Of a stretch of 64,000 nucleotides of DNA, positions 1 to 9,947 are shown piece after piece. The stretch lies in NCBI GenBank assembly GCA_027475525.1, contig JAMWFC010000023.1, forward strand, positions 473,272-537,271, written 5' to 3'. Each line of letters begins with the position of its first letter. Positions within the stretch are counted from its first letter, which is position 1. The stretch is from Macrolepiota albuminosa (taxonomy: Eukaryota > Basidiomycota > Agaricomycetes > Agaricales > Agaricaceae). The notes below the pieces were generated by a model that did not search any database, had not been told where the DNA came from, and was given only the letters and a program-made list of their open reading frames with translations. The position numbers were made by a program, and so were the translations under genes.

Positions 1-1687
1 CAAGGCTTCCACTCTCTTGAAAGCTTCTTGGCATGCAACTGCCGGCCGCCCATGACATTGCCATCCGATGGATTGGTGTCCGTCCCAGCACCAGACGATT
101 TGCTCCGTGTGTTTGCAGGTAGCAGATCCACCAGGGGCCACCAGCGGACGCTTCTAGCCCTAGACAAGTGGCGGTCACTGAATAGGACGGAACATGTGCC
201 AATGGCCAACAATATGATCCACCTGTTTGCTGGCAGCAAGTCCGTTGCTGCTTCCGTTGTCAGTTCCGTTGCCAGGTCCGTGGATCCTGCTCAGACAGGC
301 CAATTGACAGGCATCAAGTCCCATACCAACAGTATTGATGGTGAGCAGCCTGATCCTCAAGACTGCCTCTCCATGGCCCATCCTACCACTCTCCCTGATG
401 TCGACTCTCCCCAATGGCCATCCTTGACACATATCGAACCCTCAAATGCACAACATCCATTCCACCACCTCTACAGTCAGAGTAAACCTAGACTGGTGTA
501 TGGCCCTACAATGGAAAACTCTCGCATTGTGGTTCAACCGGCATCCCAACTTCCTTCCACCCCAGCAGCTCATGTTCGTGGGACATTCAGGGAGCTGGGG
601 GAAACTGACGACGACCAGGTGGATATCCCTAATCCATCCATTAGTGACCCTGACTTAGAGGGTATCCCTCCTTTGTTCATTCCTGCGGAAGAGGAGACGG
701 AAGACGAATCTTTGCCGCCTTTGTTCATTCCTGCGGAAGAGGAGACGGAAGACAAATCTTTGCCGCCTTTGTTCATTCCTGCGCAAGAGGAGATGGAAGA
801 GGATTCTTTGCCTCCTTTGTTCATTCCTGCGGAAGAGGAGACCAAAGACAATGATTTGCCCCCTTTGTTCATTCCTGCGGAAGAGGAGATGGACGACGAT
901 TCTTTGCCACCTCTATTCATTGTTGGTGAAGGAGCAGAAGGACTAACAGCAATGGAGACCGTGGGATGGACGACGATTCTTTGCCACCTCTATTCATTGT
1001 TGGTGAAGGAGCAGAAGGACTAACAGCAATGGAGACCGTGGCAGCCGGTGACGGCAGACAAATGGAAGTCCGGAGCGGCGGATGTATGGCGACCGAGGAT
1101 AAAGAAAACCTTCCGCCGCTATTTCTTGTGACGGCAGAAGAGACAGATGGAGGCATGGCAGCCAATGACGAAGAAAATCTTCCACCGCTTTTTGATGTAA
1201 CGGCTCTTCAAATCCCGTCTTTCCCTTTCCAACAATCTCCTTCTCCAACCCTACCTACTGGTAACAATGTCCGGGAGTGGGAGGAATATGAGTCACGTAT
1301 GACTCGACATGAGGATCAGAGAAGAATTAACGAATTGTATCAACAACGTGAGTATAATTTGGCACTGGTAATCATAGTTAATTTATTTCAACAGAACAAG
1401 AATTTCGCGCTAGAGCAAAACATGGTCAATGTAGGCCCATTGGCCCTTTCAATCAAGCTGGTTGTACTGATGATGTGTCTGTTGATATGTCAGAGTCACC
1501 CTTACCATCTTCATTGTCAGGCCTAATAGCAAAGTATGAAGACATCACACTTCCCAGACCTCAAGGGCCATATACACCGGACGACTTTGCATTTTTGACA
1601 GCAGACTACCTGCTTGATGAGGATTTGTTCTATTCAGACACATTACATGAATCTAATGAAGAGGAGGAATACACATTGGACGAGTAA
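1..1687 (+). CDS. PPLF-repeat acidic protein, 5' partial, frame broken by a 77-bp duplication
   Basis: The frame is open from the left edge, so the start lies outside the window. From about position 661 it encodes acidic repeats of roughly 17 residues around the core PPLFIPAEEE, followed by looser units (PPLFLV, PPLFDV). The frame is lost at 965 because 888-964 is repeated exactly at 965-1041, and 77 is not a multiple of three; with one copy the frame continues. A 47-nt intron fits 1348-1394 (donor GTGAGT, acceptor ACAG). It joins a last exon rich in Asp and Glu that ends with TAA at 1685-1687. I do not recognise the family. The low-complexity acidic repeats suggest a disordered protein. It could be host-encoded or a product of a mobile element; nothing here decides. 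Confidence 0.5.
888..1041. repeat. Exact 77-bp tandem duplication (locus 1)
   Basis: Positions 888-964 are identical to 965-1041. The repeat causes the apparent frameshift in the PPLF-repeat gene. It is one of eleven loci with the same 77-bp offset. Confidence 0.95.
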
Positions 1688-1805
1688 TTTAATCCTTAGT
1701 TACTATAATTCTTGGCTTTTCTGTTGGTTATTTTTCGTCAAGATTAACCGTCCCGTTGTGCCGCTGACGAATCCATTATAAATCCGTTTGATCCGTTACC
1801 TCCAG

Positions 1806-1855
1806 TTGTGCACTAGAAGGAACATAAACTGACAATATTCTGCTAGACCACAGGA
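1806..1855 (-). repeat. tRNA-like repeat fragment 1
   Basis: On the minus strand this reads CTGTGGTCTAGCAGAATATTG and ends in CTAGTGCA, as in the fuller copies at 2195-2273 and 2477-2554. The B-box part is missing. Confidence 0.45.
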
Positions 1856-1903
1856 CATTCTGTGGATTATACATAAATATCACTCTAGTATTGTGTACTA
1901 GGC

Positions 1904-2057
1904 TACAGCACTTTACTACAGACATTTCAATTAGTTTGGACAGGACTCAGGTCCACTAAGATTAACCGTCCCATTGTTTTTACAGCACTTTACTACAGAC
2001 ATTTCAATTAGTTTGGACAGGACTCAGGTCCACTAAGATTAACCGTCCCATTGTTTT
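1904..2057. repeat. Exact 77-bp tandem duplication (locus 2)
   Basis: Positions 1904-1980 equal 1981-2057, with mismatching bases on both sides. The locus is non-coding. Confidence 0.95.
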
Positions 2058-2100
2058 GCCACTCTCATGAATGCAAAAAACAACACACTCTTCAACAATT

Positions 2101-2140
2101 ACACAAGGGGGACTCGAACCCTTGAATTGGGCAGTAGAAA
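2101..2140 (-). repeat. tRNA-like repeat fragment 2 (B-box half)
   Basis: The minus strand has a B-box-like GGGTTCGAGTCC in a short stem, as in a tRNA T arm. No A-box partner is clear at the usual distance. Confidence 0.4.
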
Positions 2141-2194
2141 GAATATAGACGTAAATAACAATTAGTAAAACAAAGTTATGTCATGTCTAATGAT

Positions 2195-2273
2195 GTGCAC
2201 TAGTGGGATTCGAACCCGGCTCTTGTGCACAATATGAAATATCAATGTATCAATATTCCATTCGACCACAGAC
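2195..2273 (-). repeat. tRNA-like repeat 3
   Basis: On the minus strand an A-box-like CTGTGGTCGAATGG is followed by an AT-rich middle (GAATATTGATAC), then TTGTGCACAAGAG, a B-box-like GGGTTCGAATCC and CTAGTGCA. A normal anticodon arm is not visible, so this is more likely a tRNA-derived repeat than a working tRNA gene. Confidence 0.55.
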
Positions 2274-2367
2274 CCTTACCAAAAATTAGTACAGTTTACA
2301 TCTAGTGCAAAAATGCAGCAGTATAAAAAGACACCATTATACGTCATTATGGTGGACTAGGGAAGTC

Positions 2368-2445
2368 TGGACTAGGGGAGTCGAACCTGCCACTCCACAC
2401 AATACTGAAAATTGAGTGGGTCAGATCAACTACCATAGGCCACTG
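2368..2445 (-). repeat. tRNA-like repeat 4
   Basis: The minus strand carries TATGGTAGTTGATC near one end and the B-box-like GGTTCGACTCC near the other, about 50 nt apart. The middle differs from the other copies, so this is a diverged member. Confidence 0.4.
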
Positions 2446-2476
2446 ACAGGCAGGTTTGACCCCCTTCTAAGTAAGC

Positions 2477-2554
2477 GCCTGTGGTACAATGGAATATTGA
2501 TAAATTGATATTTGATATTGTGCACAAGAGGTGGGTTCGACTCCTGCTAGTGCA
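2477..2554 (+). repeat. tRNA-like repeat 5 (plus strand)
   Basis: A-box-like CCTGTGGTACAATGG, AT-rich middle with two near-repeats of ATTGATA, then TTGTGCACAAGAGG, B-box-like GGGTTCGACTCC and CTAGTGCA. It has the same plan as 2195-2273 on the opposite strand. Confidence 0.55.
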
Positions 2555-2580
2555 TATTAGAGCAGCAGGCCGCTGATGTC

Positions 2581-2757
2581 CGCTAGCATCATTAATGTGA
2601 TCCGTTTAAAACTCCAGAGATTTCTGCAGTGGCATGGGTTGGTCGTCTTTGCGCATGTGGTCATTCCAGATCTCGTGACTATGCGCAACTTCATCCAACC
2701 CATACCCGCTTCAGTAATTTCTAGCGTTTTTAACGGATCAACTTGATGATGCTAGCG
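2581..2757. repeat. 177-bp imperfect inverted repeat (foldback or MITE-like)
   Basis: The left arm starts CGCTAGCATCATTAA at 2581 and the right arm ends ATGATGCTAGCG at 2757. The arms are about 62 nt each and pair imperfectly (shared GATCCGTT, TTTCT and ATGGGTTGG blocks). The spacer contains a smaller inverted pair, GCGCAT and ATGCGC. It lies among the tRNA-like repeats. No transposase is present, and target-site duplications could not be fixed by eye. Confidence 0.6.
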
Positions 2758-2810
2758 AGTGATGAACGGATATTTTATTAGGGCTTACAGGCCCTATTAA
2801 AATATTTGTC

Positions 2811-2863
2811 ACTAGCAGGAGTCCAACCCGCCTCTCAATATTCCATTGTCACCATTAGACCCC
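2811..2863 (-). repeat. tRNA-like repeat 6 (shortened)
   Basis: The minus strand has CAATGGAATATTGAG, GGCGGGTTGGACTCC and CTGCTAGTG. The middle is shortened compared with the 78-nt copies. The B-box is altered (GGTTGGACTCC). Confidence 0.4.
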
Positions 2864-2871
2864 ATTAAGGT

Positions 2872-2951
2872 GGAGTAGGGGGAGTAGAACCCACCGCTGT
2901 ACACAATATTGAATATCAATAAACAAATATTCCACTGAACCACTGGGACTG
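2872..2951 (-). repeat. tRNA-like repeat 7
   Basis: The minus strand has CAGTGGTTCAGTGGAATATT, an AT-rich middle with TTGATATTCAATATTG, then TGTACAGCGG and the altered B-box GGGTTCTACTCC. It has the same plan as the other long copies. Confidence 0.5.
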
Positions 2952-3061
2952 GTTGCACCGCTGACGTCAGCTGGCTCACATGCCGACGTCAGCTACCGTC
3001 CGCTACCGTCCGCTGGCATGCCAGCGGACAGCGGACACTCACGCACCCTCTTCCGCCCTTT

Positions 3062-3215
3062 CCCCTCTTTCTCCCCAGTGCCATCCTCTCCACTCCCCAC
3101 ACTACCTCACATGCCACCCCTGTCCACCACATGCACCCCCCCTCTTTCTCCCCAGTGCCATCCTCTCCACTCCCCACACTACCTCACATGCCACCCCTGT
3201 CCACCACATGCACCC
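3062..3215. repeat. Exact 77-bp tandem duplication (locus 3)
   Basis: Positions 3062-3138 equal 3139-3215 in a pyrimidine-rich stretch. Confidence 0.95.
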
Positions 3216-3279
3216 TGCTTCCCTCCTCCCCTCTGACCTGACGTCCGACATCTGCTACATCCGCTGGGGTACCAGCAGA

Positions 3280-3433
3280 CACCCACGCTCCTCCCCTTCC
3301 CCCTTCCCCCTCTTTCTCCCCACCCCCATCCCTCTTCCGCCACCCCCCACGCTCTCCACCCATGCTCCTCCCCTTCCCCCTTCCCCCTCTTTCTCCCCAC
3401 CCCCATCCCTCTTCCGCCACCCCCCACGCTCTC
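3280..3433. repeat. 77-bp tandem duplication with one mismatch (locus 4)
   Basis: Positions 3280-3356 match 3357-3433 except for C at 3286 against T at 3363. The offset is again exactly 77. Confidence 0.9.
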
Positions 3434-3816
3434 TGAGACGCCACCCCATGTGGCGAACACCCACGCACCCCGTTTCCTTCTCTCCCGCCCTGATGCCGGA
3501 CGATGCTGGACGATGCCAGGGGTTGCTGACGGATTCCCGTAGATGCTGACAAATACCAGCAGATATCTGGCGGATGCCGACAAATGCATGACGGATGCCG
3601 ACGGATGCCAGCAGGTCACGACGGCTGCCAACAAACTCCAACGGATGCCAGCTGATGGCTGCTGATGCCAACACCCCTTTCAGGCCACGAAAACTCTTTT
3701 GGGAGGTATGCCACCCCCCTTCCACCTCAAAAAATCCATACGGGAACCTGCGGAAACGTAGGTGGGCGTCCGTTCATTGTGTTATCCAACCTTTGAATCT
3801 ATCCGTTAGTAACGGA

Positions 3817-3894
3817 CCTGTGGTGCAACGGTTAAATGTGCGTTCTGTTGCTGGAGGCTTTCCCAAGGCCGGGGGTTCGATTCCCCCCCACAGG
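3817..3894 (+). tRNA. tRNA-like gene or intact SINE head, anticodon unassigned
   Basis: CCTGTGG at 3817-3823 pairs perfectly with CCACAGG at 3888-3894, as an acceptor stem would. A T arm fits 3871-3887 (GGGGG, loop TTCGATT, CCCCC). The start resembles an A box (TGTGGTGCAACGGTTAA). The 30 nt between (3841-3870) do not fold into a normal anticodon arm plus variable loop. A loop TTCCCAA at 3860-3866 could read as anticodon CCC, but the spacing is wrong. It shares CCTGTGGT with the tRNA-like repeats at 1.8-2.95 kb. It could be a tRNA pseudogene or the head of a SINE. Confidence 0.35.
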
Positions 3895-4297
3895 CATACG
3901 GCGGGCAAGACGAAGTTACTTTTTTCCTTGGTCCAACCAGACTCCGTGGACCTGCGTAGGCCTCTGTGGATGTCCGCTGGTGTCCTGCGCAGGCCTTGGA
4001 GGGCCCACGTAGGTTTGAGTCCATCGACGTACGTCTGTGTGGATGTCCGCTGGTGGCTTGCGTAGGCCTGCGTAGATTTTCAGGGCCCTTTCGTGGACGT
4101 ACGCTGGCATCGGGGGTGGGAAAAGGATGGAAGGGGAGACGCGCAGCCTCAAGTTATTGCGGGGAGGAATGGAGAGGGGAGGGAAGTGGGGAACCTCGAG
4201 GAGGGTTTATTCATGCCATGAAGTCCGCCAATGGAGGAGGTTTTCACTCATGTGCTGATGCCCGCCGGCGGCCGCTGACGCACATTGACGTCCGCTA

Positions 4298-6219
4298 GTG
4301 TCCGCTGGCATCCGCCGGGCCTGCATGCGCATGTGTGTGCCCGCCTTTTATCGATCCACTGGACCGTGTCATACAGCACATTGTGACACGTCCGCGGCTC
4401 TGTATTCTACGGCACTGTGGGGACTGCTCCGCTCCAGTGTAGCGGACTCCGCTGGACACGTATGGTATGGCACAAAGCGGGCTCCCGTACAACGTATGAC
4501 ACGTACCATTGTGATGTCTCTATGTGAGCTACGTGCCATGCGAGCGCAGAAAACACATGGCAGTAAGCGACTGCACGAACAGCGAGAGACTCGCGATATC
4601 GAAGCCCAAGTGCTAGTGGATCATGAGGCCCCTCAGCCAAGTGAAGAGACAAGGCAAGGGGTGCCTACAGGAGGTACTGGTATAACGCTCCAGCAAGTGC
4701 TGGAGTCACAGGACCATATGCCTACACCGGCCGACTTAGGCAATGCGCAATTCCACACATGTATCCAGCAAGGATACAAGGATGATAATCTCTTCTTAGA
4801 GATTCTGAACAATATCCAAGCGCATCCGCACTTCCAGGTGGAGCAGCAGCTTGTTTACCTTACCAGACCCACAGGGTCCAAAGTCATCTGCATTCCCCGG
4901 GAGAGGTCGTTGATTACGACTATCCTGGACCAGGCCCATAGAGTAGTGGGCCACTTCGGAACTCAGAAAACGCTGGACTATGTGCGACGCTGGTACTGGT
5001 GGCCGCAAATGGCCAAAGAGACGAGCCAATTTTGCTTGACATGCGAGCTATGTCAACAGTCAAAAGTATCAACTTTGAAGCCACCAGGAAAGCTTCATTC
5101 GCTACCCATACCGGTCAAACCCTGGGATTTGATCGGGATGGACTTTATAGGTCCGTTCCCTGAGTCGAAGGGTTTTAACTACCTCTGGGTAGTGATCTGC
5201 AGAATGACCAGTATGGTCCATCTTATTCCGGTGAGAACCACCATGACAGCGTTGGACTTGTCGTGGATCTATCTCAAGGAGATAGTGCGTCTCCATGGAT
5301 TGCCAAGCTCAATCGTAAGCGATCGAGATGCTAAATTCACTTCCAAATGGTGGAAGGAGCTGCACAACCTGCTAGGAGCAAAGTTGCTCATGTCGACATC
5401 GTTTCATCTGCAAACAGATGGTCAAACTGAACGTGCGAATAGAAATATCACGCAAATATTGCGAGCATTTGTACATCCTGATCAGAAGGACTGGGTGTAT
5501 AGATGTCCACTCGTGGAATTCGTGATAAATGCGAGCATATCAGAAACTACAGGGTATTCACCCTTTGAACTCAACAATGGCTACATGCTATCCATGATTT
5601 GTGAACTTCGTACGGACAAAGTTATTCATGTGGGAGTAAAGCAGTTTGCGTGCAACGCGCTAAGGAATCTGGCAGATGCCCATGATGCAATTATAGAATC
5701 GCGTGTATGGCAGACCAAACATGCGAATAATCGCAGACGTGATGAGCCGGACATCGAGAAAGGGAGCCTAGTGTACCTTTCGACGAAGAACTTGAACCTG
5801 CCGAAAGGCAGGGTGAGTAAGTTGTGTCCGAAGTGGATTGGACCATATAAGGTCCTCGAGGTGGAGCCGAGCACGTCTAACTACGTGCTGGAACTACCCC
5901 AGGCACTGCAAGAGCGCAGGATAGTGCCAAGTTTCACATGTCGCTATTGCGACCGTATATGGTCAGTAGTGATGCGCTCTTCCCTAACCGTGCAACTCCA
6001 GAGCCGTATGACTTTGGAACTGGCAATGACCAGGAGTGGTTTGTAGATGACCTCATAGGTCATCGGTGGACAAAAGGAAACCTTGAATTCAAGGTAAGGT
6101 GGAGCTTAGGTGATACTACCTGGGAACCGCTAGTGAACTGCAAAGACCTTGCAGTGATGGACAGGTATCTAGAGTTGCAGGGCATGAAACGCCCTCAACA
6201 GCTAGCAAAACGCGCGTAA
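4298..6219 (+). CDS. Gypsy retrotransposon integrase with C-terminal chromodomain, 5' truncated, one frameshift
   Basis: This is the 3' end of a Ty3/Gypsy pol gene. The HHCC zinc-binding region is visible (AHRVVGH, then CLTCELC) near 4,930-5,060. The integrase core has MDFIGPF and SDRDAKF for the two Asp, and TDGQTERANR with the catalytic Glu, ending near 5,500. A chromodomain-like end follows (ALFPNRA, EWFVDDLIGHRW, DTTWEPL) and stops at 6219 in a different frame. One base appears to be missing near 5,935 (TTCACATG where TTC CAC ATG is expected). Protease, reverse transcriptase and RNase H domains are absent upstream; the sequence there becomes GC-rich micro-repeats. The start at 4298 is only where the frame opens; recognisable homology begins near 4,670. 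Confidence 0.85.
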
Positions 6220-6385
6220 CGCACGTGTGGTGGTGGAATGTGGACAAAGTCCACTTTGATCGCCGGTGAGAGGTCGGGTGGCATGTATTTGTGGTCATTT
6301 ACACCACTAGCGGAGTTGGGAGATTGTTTTTTTTTTTTCTTTCTTTTCTCAGTCCCAATACACGTAGTCTACGTGTCGAGTGAAA
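6220..6385 (+). other. Spacer between integrase-chromodomain and extra ORF
   Basis: A 166-nt non-coding spacer with a pyrimidine tract at 6327-6350. It also has a short palindrome, CACGTAGTCTACGTG, at 6361-6375, just before the ATG at 6386. It could hold a promoter or splice acceptor for the downstream ORF, but no element is certain. Confidence 0.35.
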
Positions 6386-9300
6386 ATGGCCTATTGGGGG
6401 CCGCAAAAGGGTGATCAGAGCCGGCAAGGCTTTAGTGGAGGGGGGAGACCCCCAAATATACAAAACCGTGATTATCCTGATCAGTACCAGAGGCAGCCGC
6501 CATATCTGGCAGTAAGCCAGTTTCAGTCAGCGGGCGTGGCCTACCCAGGCCGTGACAAGCGGCTTCCATACCAGACACCCCTCCACTCACAAGAGATGGA
6601 GGTCGATGATGAAGGGCGCTATGGGCGCCCAGAGGACAGCACACACCGCGAGCGCTACTATCAGGAACCGTCAGCACGTCCAGCTGCGTCGCATCCGACG
6701 TATGCAGGTGTGGTGACGGGGCCGCCGTCAGTACCATGGGTGCATCGGCCCGTGGAAGAGTCATATGGGGAGCCTGCGCCACAAGCGCAGAGTTTAGCAG
6801 TGTCAGACGTGCTGTTGGGCAGACTGGAAGCAGCAGGACAGCCAGTCCCTGCAACTGCGTCCTTCCTGCAGGACAGTTTGGCTGTGATGGTAATGGAGGG
6901 ATTGCTCAACCAGATTGAGCTGATGAAGAGGCAGCGCGTCGCAGCGCTGGAACAGATCGAACGCGCATCTAAGCGCAAAATTGCCACGGGTGAGGAACCG
7001 ACTGCCGAGGTCAAGAGGGCTAAATATCAGCCCAGTCGACCGGTCGACCCTCCACAGGCAAGGATGCCATCAGAAGCGCAATTCGCGTGCTATGAGCAGC
7101 CAGCTCAGCCCGTGGCTTTGTCATCACGGTTGCCTGAGTCAGGCCCTCAGGCCTCCTCAGAGTCGCTGACTGCAGTCAGTGAACCCTTGGCAGGTCTGTC
7201 CCTGGGTTGCCTGAGTCAGGCCCTCAGGCCTCCTCAGAGTCGCTGACTGCAGTCAGTGAACCCTTGGCAGGTCTGTCCCTGGGCCAGCGGGAAACTGCAT
7301 CATCCCGGGCCCCACCTAGGGGGCCCAAAACCGTTGCTGTGGCACCAAGAGCGCCCGTTACCGTTACTCCTCGTGCTGAGCCTGGAGGGAGAACTCTGGC
7401 ACGAAATGCGCCTGCCCCTCTGGTGGCTCAGCCACAACTAGAATCGTCCGCCCCGACCAAGTCGGGGCCATCTCGTCAGCGCCGTGGCCGCAAGCTGCCT
7501 CTCGATGCCTCTAAATTGGAGGTGATAATATTTCTTGCTGGCATTCCCACATGAGCGGGAGAAGTCCAGATGCTGTTTATGCTGCCGGTGTTTGTACCAG
7601 CTCCACCAGAACACTACCCCATGGTCGTATTGACCCCAGACCCCCGTACGCCGGAGTAGTATGATGGTCTGGTGGCGACCTCGAGAGGGAAGACCAGGCC
7701 TGAAAAAGGCAAAACACCAGTACCATCCCTGTCTGACAAGAGCGACTATTGAGAGTCGAGTTCAGAGCAGGAGAAGGACAGGGAGGAGGGGGAATCAGCC
7801 ACAGACCGATTCCAACGAGTATTGTGCAATAAGCGCATTGCAAAGAAGAAGGTGATTCGCGCCAAGGAGCTAAAGGCCCAGAAGTATAGGGCCGAGGATG
7901 AATTCTTGGGGAGGATCCCCGATGGCTTGGGGGTGAAGGTGTGGGGTCCGCTCGATATCGAGCGAATGAACTCGTGCTTTAGAGGAGCACTCAGCCATTG
8001 CACCTATTATTTGTATGCCACGAATACGGTGCTGATGGGAGCTGATGCCAATAAAGCGGCGTCATATGAGTATTCCTCTGGCCATCCTGCCCACATTCCG
8101 GGTACGATTGTGTATAAGCACGCCCTGCACAGTCTTCCCCGCACTCCGCTAGAGCTGGACCAGCTCTATAAGTACTACGCAAATGTGCACGTCCCGCATC
8201 ACGACAGAATCATCGCGTACATGTTGATCACAGAGCTCCAGATGTTTGCGCAGCGGACAGTTGAGGCTCTGCATGATCGAACCATGCAGCTCCTGATGAA
8301 GGAGCCTAAGTACCAGGAACTCGTCAACCCGATGCAGGGCCCTGATGACCTCACTCTTGTCGAGCGACGACACATTCCAGGGCGCTTCTTGCGCACAAAA
8401 GACAATGGCACCACGGCGTTGTGCGTAATGCGCGCTCAGGATCCAGCCACACCGTTTGACCTCGACCAACTGGCGCAGTACGCGCTGGTCTTTGGCTGAC
8501 CTGGGTTGGAAAATACCTATCAAGGTATCGCCGTGGATCATGCCTATCGCATGCACTGGCAGACCCTCTTTGGGTTCGCCTTATGTCGAGCATTGTGCGC
8601 TAACAGCGCAGCCAAGCCGGTGATCGTACGGCGCATGACCCTCGTCGTGGCCCGTCCAGGGCTTTATCGAGAGGCGATTGCCTCGTATGATGCCATGTTC
8701 CCTGAGCAGCCATTTGAGCCCCAACGTGGGCCGCAGCTCAAAATTCACCAAGTTCACGTGCCTGACGACCATGCACGGAACTTCTCCAATGACAATGCGT
8801 TACACGTCCTTCTACACAACCAGATCCTGCTGGAATGGGTGGACCACGCATACACATACGGCGTAGTCTTTCTGGAACAGCAGTTCCATTCCCCCACGAT
8901 GTCAATGGACATCTTCAAACAGGTCGATGATGAGCGCATAGAGCGCCTCTCCAAGTATGGCACCCCTGCCGCAATCCTGCAATTGGATGGATGGCGGGAG
9001 ATGACTGAAGACGATCACTATCGTCTTATGTTCAAGCATCACGAGGAGAGCAAGCTCCCGGAAAACCCTGAGGCCAATGGCCTCTATTATTTGATTGGCA
9101 TGGACCCGAATCGGGTCAACCTCCTAAAACGCACAGCAGCGCATGACCTGCCAATAGCGGACATGGACCCAGGCTGGGTCAATCTCCTGTCACGCATGGC
9201 AGAGCAGGGTACACTTACCACCACAGCTTCAGCAATTAACGTCGCACTAACAGAGCCTATGGTGGTAGACACGCCTGCAGTCAAGGGGCCTATAACCCCA

Positions 9301-9411
9301 CCGAGGATGGAATCGGCGCCTCCCCCTCCCATGATTAACATTGCACTGGAGGAGGAGTCAATGGTGACTGAGACGGGCGCGGTTGCGGGAGCATCGTCAT
9401 CTGGGTCCTAG
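6386..9411 (+). pseudogene. Extra ORF of the Gypsy element (about 980 codons), decayed by stop codons
   Basis: One long frame runs from ATG 6386 to TAG 9411 once the 77-bp duplication at 7128-7283 is discounted. In-frame stops lie at 7552 (TGA), 7657 (TAG), 7750 (TGA) and 8497 (TGA). All four could come from C-to-T changes, and the TGAs from CGA. The N-terminal third is rich in Gln, Pro and Tyr. It is followed by a helical stretch (LLNQIELMKRQRVAALEQIE) and a basic, NLS-like segment (KRKIATGEE, EVKRAKY). The C-terminal half looks globular and contains two similar units, MDPNRVNLLKRTA and MDPGWVNLLSRMA, near 9,100-9,200. I do not recognise the family. It lies between the chromodomain and the 3' LTR, where an env-like gene would be, but no signal peptide or membrane segment is evident. 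Confidence 0.6.
7128..7283. repeat. 77-bp-offset tandem duplication (locus 5)
   Basis: Positions 7128-7206 match 7205-7283 at an offset of 77. It shifts the frame of the Gypsy extra ORF; the frames on either side join when one copy is removed. Confidence 0.95.
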
Positions 9412-9761
9412 ACCCATGTTAATACCTTATTGTGTATGTACTTCCGAGTATGTCACTCGAACCATTTCAGCTGATATGCATTCTAGAGTCACGTGTAGAT
9501 ACAGCGGACCCAGAGGAGGGGTCACTCTTTTTTGTTTTTCTTATTTGTTTATACATAAACATTTTTTATCTACTGCTGGTGCAACCTGCGCCCTTGTCTG
9601 ATAAGGACTGCTTCCTATTGTGTCCAGACGACACATCTACACTGCGCATGAGTGCTAACGCCTTGCAGCCACGCCATACGTGTGTATTCATCCGTTGTTT
9701 GCACTACCGTGCATCTTTCATCTCGCTCTACCTCCCTTTCTAAAGACCGAGTATTCGGTCT
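9412..9761. other. Untranslated 3' region of the Gypsy element
   Basis: About 350 nt between the extra ORF and the polypurine tract. A pyrimidine-rich stretch lies near 9,527-9,545. Short open frames here are not supported. Confidence 0.4.
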
Positions 9762-9773
9762 CATTGGGGGGTA
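9762..9773 (+). other. Polypurine tract of the Gypsy element
   Basis: ATTGGGGGGTA lies immediately before the TGTAACG that starts the LTR, the usual position of the plus-strand primer in LTR retrotransposons. Confidence 0.7.
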
Positions 9774-9947
9774 TGTAACGGAGTCATCCATGTTACAAGC
9801 GTCAACGACGCTATAATCGTTTAATAGAGTATTATGTAAGACAACATCTTGTTTTCACTCTAAGTACTAGTCAAATCCGATACTGCGGTCTGATTTAGCA
9901 CTTGTGTGATACACACAAGACAGTTCTAACTCGTAACTCAGGTTACA
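9774..9947 (+). repeat. 3' LTR of the Gypsy element (174 bp)
   Basis: It begins TGTAACGG and ends GGTTACA, so TGTAAC and GTTACA form the terminal inverted repeat expected of an LTR. It contains an internal palindrome CTTGTGTGATACACACAAG at about 9,901-9,919. The segmental duplication starts at the next base. Confidence 0.7.

Larger units (their letters stand above)
2940..4330. repeat. GC-rich stretch with dispersed GTCCGCTGG-type micro-repeats
   Basis: Short words such as GTCCGCTGG, CAGCGGA, GACGGATGCC and GGATGCCAGCAG recur many times in both orientations. They are clustered near 2960-3030, 3540-3670 and 3960-4320. A pyrimidine-rich, poly-C stretch with two 77-bp duplications lies at 3050-3480. 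Long reading frames here are low-complexity and I do not support a gene. The stretch separates the PPLF-repeat gene from the Gypsy integrase. Confidence 0.6.
4298..9947 (+). mobile_element. 3' part of a Ty3/Gypsy LTR retrotransposon (chromodomain type)
   Basis: In order: integrase, chromodomain, a long extra ORF, a polypurine tract at 9762-9773 and an LTR at 9774-9947. No matching 5' LTR is in the window, so the element is truncated or its left part has been replaced. CpG is not depleted here, unlike the neighbouring Helitron block, so this insertion is either younger or not modified in the same way. The left boundary is uncertain. Confidence 0.75.

Noticed and set aside
570..1248. Minus-strand frames with repeated MNKGGK units
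   Set aside because: They are the complement of the PPLF-repeat coding sequence on the plus strand.
2980..3725. Long Pro/His-rich and Gly/Arg-rich frames on both strands
   Set aside because: They come from poly-pyrimidine low-complexity DNA with two duplications; no codon structure or homology supports them.
3817..3894. A confident tRNA-Gly(CCC) call
   Set aside because: The CCC loop exists, but 12 extra bases and no variable loop make the fold abnormal; left as tRNA-like.
9774..9947. Intact Gypsy element with both LTRs
   Set aside because: No second copy of the LTR sequence was found upstream in the window.
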